Origin: Deltaproteobacteria bacterium
GTDB lineage: Bacteria; Desulfobacterota; DSM-4660; Desulfatiglandales; HGW-15
Direction: 5' to 3'
Assembly: GCA_016926135.1 (NCBI GenBank)
Contig: JAFGPH010000047.1
Span: 1-6,587, forward strand
Length of the DNA stretch: 6,587 nucleotides
Shown here: one piece after another, positions 1 through 4,508 of the stretch
How the letters are laid out: each line of letters begins with the position of its first letter
How positions within the stretch are numbered: position 1 is the stretch's first letter
Position numbers and translations under genes: made by a program
Notes under the pieces: generated by a model
The model's input: only the letters and a program-made list of their open reading frames with translations
Told to the model about the DNA's origin: nothing
The model's database searches: none

Positions 1-672
1 TGCATCCTCCTCGGGATTGCCCCCTGCACGGCCATGGTCCTTGTGTGGGGGTTCCTTTCCAAAGGCAATGATGCCCACACCCTTGTGATGGTGGCCATCA
101 ACTCCCTCACCATGCTCGTGCTGTACGGTCTGCTGGGAGGATATCTTCTTGGGGTAGGTCGGCTGCCTGTTCCGTGGCAGGCCCTGGCACTTTCCATCGG
201 CATCTATGTGGCGCTTCCTCTGGTGGCAGGCTATATCTCCAGAAGGGCGATCATCCATGCAAAAGGCGAGGCATGGTTCAAGGAGAAGTTCCTCCACATC
301 CTGACACCCATCACGATCATTGCCCTTCTCATCACGCTGATCCTGCTCTTTTCCTTCAAGGGCGATGTGATTCTATCGAACCCTCTGACCATCCTATGGA
401 TCGCCATTCCTCTTTTTATCCAGACAAACCTCATTTACTGGCTCGCGTATATCCTGGCAAGGGTGCTGCGTTTCCGATACGAGGACGCCGCCCCTTCGGC
501 CATGATCGGGGCTTCCAACCACTTCGAGGTGGCCATCGCTACGGCGACCATGCTCTTCGGCCTGTCTTCCGGTGCGGCCCTGGCCACGGTGGTGGGGGTG
601 CTCATAGAGGTGCCCGTGATGCTGATGCTCGTGAAGATATGTCTCAAGACAACACACTGGTTTTCAAGATGA
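1..672 (+). CDS. acr3: Acr3-family arsenite efflux permease (5' end missing)
   Basis: This inner-membrane carrier exports arsenite (some members also antimonite) from the cytoplasm and is a core detoxification step. The reading frame is open from base 1, so the start and roughly the first third of the protein lie outside the window; 223 residues are visible against about 350 in full-length Acr3. The segment [14 protein letters not shown] near the visible N-terminus carries the Cys that family studies show to be essential for transport. The late motif [12 protein letters not shown] (codon for Glu at 526-528) carries the other essential residue. Several hydrophobic spans alternate with short basic loops. 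The gene ends with TGA at 670-672, 37 bases before the rhodanese gene, so the two are probably co-transcribed. ArsB-type permeases are unrelated and lack these motifs, so the Acr3 call is secure. Confidence 0.95.
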   Translation, partial: CILLGIAPCTAMVLVWGFLSKGNDAHTLVMVAINSLTMLVLYGLLGGYLLGVGRLPVPWQALALSIGIYVALPLVAGYISRRAIIHAKGEAWFKEKFLHILTPITIIALLITLILLFSFKGDVILSNPLTILWIAIPLFIQTNLIYWLAYILARVLRFRYEDAAPSAMIGASNHFEVAIATATMLFGLSSGAALATVVGVLIEVPVMLMLVKICLKTTHWFSR

Positions 673-709
673 GGCGCCCGTGCGATGAACCTGAAGTGTG
701 GAAGGTAGA

Positions 710-1234
710 ATGGAACTCAAGAGCTCAGGGGCAAGGAATCGGGTTTGGGTCCGTGCATTGTGGCAGGGGGTGAGCATACTGCTGATCGCGCTGTGCTGCG
801 GTGCGGCCATAAACTTATTCCGTTCCAACAGGATGGCTCTTTTCGCAGACTGGTCCCCGGAGGCAAGGCTCACAACCGACCAGGGTGAAAGCATGGCCGT
901 CACCCTTGAGGAGGCGAGGAGACTGTGCGCATCACAAAAAGCGGTGTTTGTGGATGCGAGATCAGATCAGGACTATCGGCAGGGTCACATCCTGTGCGCC
1001 CGCAATCTTCCCCTCAAAGACATGGACAAACACCTGGACGTGGTGTTGGCCGGTGTTTCCCTTGAAGAAACAATCGTCGTCTATTGCGACGGCGAAGACT
1101 GCATGCTGAGTGAGGATTTGGCAAAGGAGCTTTACTTCCGGGGCTACGACAACGTGAAGGTCCTGGTGAACGGATGGACACGGTGGCTGGATGCGGGGCT
1201 GCCGACCGGACAGCATGAAGATGGCTCTTCTTGA
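710..1234 (+). CDS. Membrane-anchored single-domain rhodanese
   Basis: Rhodanese domains carry sulfane sulfur on a cysteine, or act as related thiol enzymes or docking domains. The protein has 174 residues. A basic N-terminus is followed by one hydrophobic segment at about residues 16-37, and the rhodanese domain spans about 64-167. The positive-inside rule suggests an N-in anchor with the domain in the periplasm. Visible family signatures are the strand and loop VFVDARSDQDYRQGHI (Asp82), the active-site loop YCDGEDCMLS and the C-terminal LVNGWTRWLDAGLP. Cys126, directly after the beta strand, is the likely catalytic residue; Cys131 is a second thiol in the same loop. ATG 710 is preferred because GGAAGG lies at 700-705. 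A GTG at 698 would overlap that site. The next gene starts 16 bases after the stop. The substrate is unknown; a role in arsenic-sulfur or thiol chemistry is inferred from position only. Confidence 0.85.
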   Translation: MELKSSGARNRVWVRALWQGVSILLIALCCGAAINLFRSNRMALFADWSPEARLTTDQGESMAVTLEEARRLCASQKAVFVDARSDQDYRQGHILCARNLPLKDMDKHLDVVLAGVSLEETIVVYCDGEDCMLSEDLAKELYFRGYDNVKVLVNGWTRWLDAGLPTGQHEDGSS

Positions 1235-1250
1235 GGGAGGATTTGAGGGG

Positions 1251-1706
1251 ATGGAAAGACGGGCAAGAGTGTTTTCACTGATCGCTCGCCTGATTTTGGG
1301 AGGAATCTTCATCTATGCCAGTGTCGACAAGATTGCCGATCCTGCCGCCTTTGCCAAGGTGGTCTACAACTACCAGATCCTCCCGGATATCCTGATCAAC
1401 CTCACGGCGATCATGCTTCCCTGGCTGGAACTGGTGCTGGGCGTCTTTCTTGTTTCCGGATTTTTTAGGGAAGGAAGTGTTTCGCTTGCTACCCTTCTCT
1501 TGGTCATTTTCCTGAGTGCCATGGTGTTCAACCTGGCGCGGGGCCTGGATATCGACTGCGGCTGCTTCAGCACCAGCGCCGAGGGGACGGGGGGCGCTGC
1601 CATGGTGTGGTATGTGATCCGGGACAGTCTGTTCCTTATTCCGGCACTCTATCTCTCCTACCACACCTTCCGGACAAGGCCGCAGGAAGTAGCGGTTGAG
1701 CATTGA
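1251..1706 (+). CDS. MauE/DoxX-type redox-associated membrane protein
   Basis: This 151-residue integral membrane protein has about four hydrophobic helices (roughly residues 8-24, 47-70, 76-95 and 119-137). The opening LIARLILGGIFIYASVDKI, the middle segment LPWLELVLGVFLVSG and the motif IDCGCFS with Cys103 and Cys105, followed by a conserved Arg-Asp near residue 124, are typical of the MauE branch of the DoxX-like superfamily. MauE is required for maturation of disulfide-rich periplasmic methylamine dehydrogenase, and relatives are thought to pass thiol redox equivalents across the membrane. The start at 1251 is chosen because GGGAGG (1235-1240) and GAGGGG (1245-1250) precede it. An upstream in-frame ATG at 1191 would overlap the rhodanese gene by 44 bases. 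It follows the rhodanese gene by 16 bases, so the two probably act together. No amine dehydrogenase gene is present, so a MauE role in the strict sense is unlikely. Confidence 0.82.
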   Translation: MERRARVFSLIARLILGGIFIYASVDKIADPAAFAKVVYNYQILPDILINLTAIMLPWLELVLGVFLVSGFFREGSVSLATLLLVIFLSAMVFNLARGLDIDCGCFSTSAEGTGGAAMVWYVIRDSLFLIPALYLSYHTFRTRPQEVAVEH

Positions 1707-1718
1707 GGAAGGTAAGCG

Positions 1719-1805
1719 ATGACGGATGCCCTGAGTGATTTCCTGAAGACAACAGGACTTCTCTCGGGGAATGCGCATGGCTTAACCGCCAGGGCTGGGC
1801 GATGA
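1719..1805 (+). CDS. Short ORF (28 codons), probably a truncated gene start
   Basis: An ATG 12 bases after the MauE-like gene is preceded by GAGGAAGG (1705-1712) at ideal spacing, so translation is likely to begin here. The product starts MTDALSDFLKTTGLLSG, which looks like the amphipathic N-terminus of a normal protein. The frame then degenerates into a short Arg/Gly/Ala tail and stops at 1803-1805. A shift near 1770 would keep the frame open only to about 1817, so a single frameshift does not restore a long gene. The best reading is a gene once part of the acr3-rhodanese-MauE operon that lost everything after its first 17 or so codons. It is too short to assign to a family. Confidence 0.4.
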   Translation: MTDALSDFLKTTGLLSGNAHGLTARAGR

Positions 1806-1827
1806 AAAGCAATTGAGGAGGCTCAAT

Positions 1828-1917
1828 ATGTCACAGGATAAAGCGGATATGTCGAAGGATCTGAGCAACATGTCACAAAGCGCATCAAGTGTTTCACATA
1901 ATGAAGAGAAAGGATAA
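1828..1917 (+). CDS. 29-residue hydrophilic mini-ORF with 7-residue repeat
   Basis: ATG 1828 follows a GAGGAG site (1815-1820) at good spacing, and the frame ends with TAA at 1915-1917. The peptide is polar and rich in Ser, Asp and Lys, with no membrane segment. Its striking property is periodicity: Met-Ser begins at residues 1, 8 and 15 and Val-Ser at 22, so the unit is exactly seven codons. At DNA level ATGTC recurs at 1828, 1849 and 1870, then GTTTC at 1891, always 21 bases apart. The heptads do not show the leucine or isoleucine a/d pattern of a classical coiled coil. The family is not recognised. It could be a real small protein, the N-terminus of a lost gene, or DNA whose 21-bp phasing matters as protein-binding sites. 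Confidence 0.4.
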   Translation: MSQDKADMSKDLSNMSQSASSVSHNEEKG

Positions 1918-1925
1918 AAAGACGG

Positions 1926-2110
1926 ATGAGCCTTCCCTCAGCCGCCAGTTGGCCGGCGCCTGCTGACATTTCCGAAAGCGAGTGCCCTGTGCTCATTGAA
2001 GGCCCTACCGGGTTCGGGAAGGAACTACTCGCCTGGGCCATCCATCACCTTAGCCCATGCAAGAACGGCCCCTTTGTCCCGGTCAATTGCGCGGCGCTGC
2101 CTGAGACTTG
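1926..2110 (+). pseudogene. Fragment of sigma-54-dependent activator AAA+ domain
   Basis: About 60 codons encode the beginning of an NtrC-type AAA+ ATPase domain. VLIEGPTGFGKELLAWAIHHLS corresponds to the Walker A region (consensus GETGTGKE, here GPTGFGKE), and the following GPFVPVNCAALPET is the family sequence leading to strand 2. Similarity stops abruptly after ALPET at about base 2108. The GAFTGA loop, Walker B, sensor motifs and DNA-binding domain expected over the next 300 or so residues are absent, as is any receiver or PAS domain upstream. The remnant therefore cannot be an activator. It starts at an ATG nine bases after the mini-ORF stop with only a weak ribosome site, and it reads in frame without a stop into arsR. 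The Walker A deviations (Pro for Glu, Phe for Thr) fit decay. Confidence 0.75.
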
Positions 2111-2137
2111 GTCCAGGACTTATATCATCCAATCCAC

Positions 2138-2143
2138 AAGGAG
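2138..2143 (+). promoter_or_regulatory. Ribosome binding site that fixes the arsR start
   Basis: AAGGAG lies seven bases before GTG 2151. This supports initiation of arsR at that GTG, where ArsR homology begins, rather than at the ATG 225 bases upstream inside the AAA+ fragment. Confidence 0.7.
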
Positions 2144-2150
2144 ATGGCCG

Positions 2151-2495
2151 GTGAAAGAGTTCATCAAGGTCATGAAGGCACTGAGGGACCCGAATAGGGT
2201 CAAGATCCTCAAGATGCTGCAGCACGGAGAACTCTGTGTTTGCGAAATCCAGGTGGCCTTGGGTGTTTCCCAACCCACGGTTTCAAAACATGTCAAAATC
2301 CTCGAGGCGGCAGGTCTTCTGAGTTCCCGCAAAGACGGCCTGTGGGTTCACTATAGACTTCAAGACGAAAGATCGAGTCCCTATGCCGCCGCGATGCTGG
2401 GTAATATGAAACACTGGCTGGAACAAACGCCCGAGATTTCCGAGTTGACGAAGAAGCTGCCCGATATTCAGAGGCAAAACCTCTGCAAGGCTTAA
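2151..2495 (+). CDS. arsR: ArsR/SmtB-family arsenite-responsive repressor
   Basis: This is a 114-residue winged-helix repressor, normal length for the family. Such dimers hold operator DNA until As(III) or Sb(III) binds cysteines and releases them. The sequence opens with FIKVMKALRDPNRVKILKML (helix 1 and 2 region). ELCVCEI follows with Cys29 and Cys31, the metal motif of classical ArsR proteins. The recognition helix is in VSQPTVSKHVKILEAAGLL (39-57), and the wing runs through RKDGLWVHYRL. A further Cys112 in the C-terminal LCKA could be a third thiol ligand; similar C-terminal cysteines occur in related repressors, but its role here is inferred. GTG 2151 is the likely start given AAGGAG at 2138-2143. 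The open frame extends upstream into the AAA+ remnant, so a 189-residue fusion product is also possible. It is followed 52 bases later by the TauE-like permease. No clear operator dyad was found by eye. Confidence 0.93.
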   Translation: MKEFIKVMKALRDPNRVKILKMLQHGELCVCEIQVALGVSQPTVSKHVKILEAAGLLSSRKDGLWVHYRLQDERSSPYAAAMLGNMKHWLEQTPEISELTKKLPDIQRQNLCKA

Positions 2496-2547
2496 ACAGC
2501 CGTACTCTTCGTCAATGAAAACACAAATAGATTAGGAGGGGACAGAA

Positions 2548-3378
2548 ATGGAGATACAGACTGCTCAGATTATTGCATTGTTAGTCACGGGTTTGGGTGT
2601 CGGATTCGCCTCGGGTCTTTTGGGTGTTGGGGGATGCTTCATCATGGTGCCTGTTCAGTTCTGGGCATTGACATCCATCGGCGTCGATCCCACGATCGCC
2701 ATTCGAATCGCCTTCGGCACCAACCTTCTGGTGGTCCTTCCCACGGCCTTTAGCGGCGCCATGACCCATCACAAAAAGGGGGCCGTCATATGGAAGGCAG
2801 GGGTCATCTTCGGCATTGCAGGCGCGATCGGGGCATTCTTTGGGGCCTTCATCGCCGCGCACCTCCCGGGAGGGGTCTTGAAGGTCGCATTCGGAATAGC
2901 CATTATCCTCGGCGCACTGCGGATGCTCACGGCCAAACCCATCAAAATTACGGAGGAGCCGTCAGACAGCGCGCTTGCGTTCATCCTGTGGGGTATCCCA
3001 CTGGGCATCGTCTCGGGCATCATCGGTATTGGCGGGGGCGTCCTGATGATCCCTATCATGGTCTTCTTCCTGAAGTTCAAGATGCACCAGGCCGTAGGCA
3101 CCTCTACCGCCCTCATGATCTTCACGGCCCTTGGCGGATCCCTGTCTTATCTGATCAACGGGTTAGGCGTGCAGGGCCTTCCTCCCTATTCAACGGGCTA
3201 TCTGAACTGGCTTCAGTGGATCCTGCTCGCCGGCTGCAGTATCCCCCTGGCCATCGTTGGCGCGAAGACCGCACACCTTTTGCCAGCCAAGCAGCTCAAA
3301 TACATTTTCATCATTGTGATGTTCTACATGGGCCTCAAGATGATCGGGGTGTTTGCATGGCTGCATTTGCCGATTTAG
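2548..3378 (+). CDS. TauE/SafE-family permease (sulfite/organosulfur exporter-like)
   Basis: Members of this family are inner-membrane carriers linked mainly to export of sulfite, sulfoacetate or other sulfur anions, although most are uncharacterised. The protein has 276 residues, typical for the family, and is hydrophobic almost throughout with about eight helices. The diagnostic internal duplication is clear: GFASGLLGVGGCFIMVPVQF at residues 19-38 and GIVSGIIGIGGGVLMIPIMV at 153-172. Each is followed by a conserved polar Gly-Thr segment, AFGTNLLV at 55-62 and AVGTSTALM at 182-190. AGGAGGG at 2534-2540 sets the start at ATG 2548. It lies 52 bases after arsR with no visible promoter or terminator between them, so it is probably in the ArsR-controlled transcript. 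Its substrate cannot be read from sequence. In this setting sulfite, a sulfur anion or a thio-arsenic species are possible; only the family is certain. Confidence 0.88.
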   Translation: MEIQTAQIIALLVTGLGVGFASGLLGVGGCFIMVPVQFWALTSIGVDPTIAIRIAFGTNLLVVLPTAFSGAMTHHKKGAVIWKAGVIFGIAGAIGAFFGAFIAAHLPGGVLKVAFGIAIILGALRMLTAKPIKITEEPSDSALAFILWGIPLGIVSGIIGIGGGVLMIPIMVFFLKFKMHQAVGTSTALMIFTALGGSLSYLINGLGVQGLPPYSTGYLNWLQWILLAGCSIPLAIVGAKTAHLLPAKQLKYIFIIVMFYMGLKMIGVFAWLHLPI

Positions 3379-3451
3379 AGAAGGGCTGGTCGTTAAGAGG
3401 GATTGAGGGACAAATTGAAAAGGGTTTTGCAGATGGTTTGAGGAGGGCATC

Positions 3452-3904
3452 GTGAAGAAGATTCTGATCTTCGACGATGATGAAGCGATCAGGATGCTCT
3501 ATGAGCTGGAGCTTTCGGAAGAAGCCTACGAGGTCATCACGTCGGAAGAGGCATCGCGCTGCATGGAGCTGATCCGGGAGCACTAGCCAGATGTGGTGGT
3601 CATGGATCAAGAGATGGGAAACTCCGACGGGCTCGATGTGCTGCGGGAGATACGGAAACAATTCCGTGCTTTTCCCCTGGTTTTGTGCACGGCGTATTGT
3701 GCTCAGTGCAAAAGGCAGAACCCAAGGATTGTCGATTTCCATGCAACCAAGACGTTGGGTTTGAAAGACCTGAAGGAAAAGAATCCTCACGTTGCCTCTC
3801 AGCGTGAATTCATGGGGGCGAGGGGTTCAGGCCCATGCAAAGTGAGCAAGCTCTCAAGGAACGCTGCACCCGTACGTGTCTTTCCACCTGCAACTGCCAG
3901 GTGA
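3452..3904 (+). pseudogene. Stand-alone response-regulator receiver, broken by an amber codon
   Basis: AGGAGG (3441-3446) precedes GTG 3452, and the frame encodes KKILIFDDDEAIRMLYELEL, the first strand and acidic pocket (Asp8-Asp10) of a CheY-like receiver. TAG at 3584-3586 stops it after 44 codons. Homology resumes at once in the same frame with PDVVVMDQEMG (phosphoacceptor Asp52), GLDVLREIRK, then LVLCTAY with the conserved Thr and a later TK carrying the conserved Lys, ending near LKDLKEK at about 3780. A Gln or Lys codon is usual before PD, so one base change such as CAG to TAG explains the break. After about 3790 the frame to 3904 no longer looks like the family. There was probably no output domain even originally. 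An N-terminal 44-residue peptide and possible reinitiation at ATG 3602 or nearby would not give a working receiver. Confidence 0.8.
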
Positions 3905-4085
3905 GCCACTATTCCCAGTCATGGCTCCGCTCGCTCCAGTGGGTTGCCAAGCACGCCTACACCCAGTTCTTCGGCGTGTCCTGAGAGGAACAAAACTCCT
4001 GTCCCTCTCGTGCTCGATCTGCGATGCGGATGAATCAAGCCTCCCCGAAACAATCGAAGCCATTTTTTCAAGGTGTTGGTGAAAG

Positions 4086-4118
4086 ATGCAAAATGACCCT
4101 TTCGTGGTCATTTTGCAT
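4086..4118. repeat. Perfect 13-bp inverted repeat, 7-base loop
   Basis: ATGCAAAATGACC (4086-4098) and its exact reverse complement (4106-4118) flank the loop CTTTCGT. In RNA a G-U pair (4085/4119) extends the stem. There is no T-run directly after either arm, so it is not a standard intrinsic terminator, though it may still end or stabilise a transcript from the upstream block. GAAAG at 4081-4085 is complementary to CTTTC in the loop, giving an alternative pairing. A regulator operator or a mobile-element remnant are other possibilities. Confidence 0.7.
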
Positions 4119-4226
4119 TGGAATTTGACTTTTCAGAAATCACCTTTCACGCAGATCAGCAGAGCGACCCGTCTCATCCCAGGCCGGATCCTGCTTGGAA
4201 CCTGAAGTGCCCCTGGGATTTCGGGA

Positions 4227-4255
4227 TTGATGTTGCGGCCGCGAATCCTTATAGT
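4227..4255 (+). promoter_or_regulatory. Possible sigma-70-type promoter for the CDF-lgt-arsC operon
   Basis: TTGATG (4227-4232) and TATAGT (4250-4255) match four and five of six consensus bases at the -35 and -10 positions, with the optimal 17-base spacing. Transcription would begin near 4262 and give a leader of about 245 bases running through the inverted-repeat element to the CDF start. This is a by-eye match only and may be chance. Confidence 0.3.
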
Positions 4256-4303
4256 GAGCATCAGAAGGCAGAATGATGCCCGAAATCAAGATGGGGGCAC
4301 AAA

Positions 4304-4451
4304 GGGCCTGTCACAGAATAAGTTGCGCACATTCACCCGTGAGTTCCGTTCGTGCTGAGGTATCGAAGCATGAACGGGGGCGTTCCCCCTTCGATACCTC
4401 AGGGCGAACGCTTGAGAGCCCGATTTGATCAACTTGTTCTGTGGCAAGCCC
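4304..4451. repeat. REP/MITE-like element with nested inverted repeats, about 148 bp
   Basis: The outer arms 4304-4325 and 4430-4451 are inverted repeats matching at 19 of 22 positions. The core is TGTCACAGAATAAGTTG on the left, mirrored by CAACTTGTTCTGTGGCA on the right; two of the differences would be G-U pairs in RNA. Inside lies a second inverted repeat (4348-4368 with 4389-4409), so the whole can fold into one long interrupted cruciform. Short AAAGG copies sit at 4301-4305 and 4452-4456, but they overlap the arms and are weak evidence of a target duplication. There is no transposase inside, so it would be a non-autonomous or REP-type element. Confidence 0.7.
4348..4409. repeat. Inner REP-like inverted pair
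   Basis: GTTCGTGCTGAGGTATCGAA at 4348-4367 is mirrored at 4389-4409, with 19 of 21 bases complementary over the full arm. The left copy also forms its own short hairpin: CCGTTCGTGC (4346-4355) pairs with GCATGAACGG (4368-4377). The sequence resembles the widespread bacterial REP family of the form TTCGTGCTGAGC...TCGAAG, recognised from memory and not from a search. Two REPs facing each other form a BIME-like unit. Confidence 0.6.
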
Positions 4452-4457
4452 AAAGGC

Positions 4458-4486
4458 GCGCGCGATACGCGCGCTCACAGGTGAGC
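4458..4486 (+). promoter_or_regulatory. Two overlapping hairpins in the CDF leader
   Basis: GCGCGCG (4458-4464) pairs with CGCGCGC (4468-4474) around ATA. GCTCAC (4473-4478) pairs with GTGAGC (4481-4486) around AG. Bases 4473-4474 belong to both stems, so the complete forms exclude each other. The purine-rich GAGAGGGG (4491-4498) that could serve as ribosome site begins five bases later. A role in translation control is possible; no known riboswitch was recognised. Confidence 0.35.
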
Positions 4487-4508
4487 GTCTGAGAGGGGAC
4501 ACCTGGAG

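Larger units (their letters stand above)
3905..4508. other. Gene-poor interval between the broken receiver and the CDF operon
   Basis: No ORF here has both a ribosome site and recognisable homology. A 49-codon frame just upstream and overlapping (ATG 3835 to TGA 3982-3984) contains a Cys-rich part and a YSQSWLRSLQWVAKHAY segment that looks protein-like but is unassigned. A second frame, open from 4097 to TGA 4274-4276 without a start codon, ends in a natural-looking IDVAAANPYSEHQKAE. It too is unassigned and could be the tail of a lost gene. The rest is structured DNA described separately: a 13-bp palindrome, a possible promoter, a nested inverted-repeat element and two short hairpins. The whole interval looks like rearranged sequence joining two resistance blocks. 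Confidence 0.6.

Noticed and set aside
698..709. Upstream GTG start for the rhodanese gene
   Set aside because: It would bury the GGAAGG ribosome site (700-705) inside the coding region; ATG 710 has the correct spacing and loses no domain sequence.
1191..1250. Earlier ATG for the MauE-like protein
   Set aside because: It overlaps the rhodanese gene, and the residues are hydrophilic and unlike the family. ATG 1251 has purine-rich ribosome sites just before it.
1828..1917. CRISPR-like or tandem-repeat array
   Set aside because: Only about five bases per 21-bp unit are conserved, with four units, no spacers and no cas genes; it is better described as a coding or operator periodicity.
2108..2126. 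arsR promoter formed by TTGGTC and TATATC
   Set aside because: The two boxes are only seven bases apart, far below the 16-18 needed for a sigma-70 promoter.
3584..3586. UAG as a pyrrolysine codon in the receiver
   Set aside because: The site is a non-catalytic loop where Gln or Lys is usual, and the downstream part has also degraded. A nonsense mutation is the simpler explanation unless pyl genes are found.
3876..4082. 68-codon + strand ORF starting GTG
   Set aside because: There is no ribosome site, the composition is biased toward Leu, Pro and Arg, and there is no recognisable motif; it overlaps the decayed receiver tail.
4086..4118. Standard intrinsic terminator
   Set aside because: The stem is AT-rich and lacks an adjacent T-run on either strand, so it is listed as a repeat with termination only a possibility.
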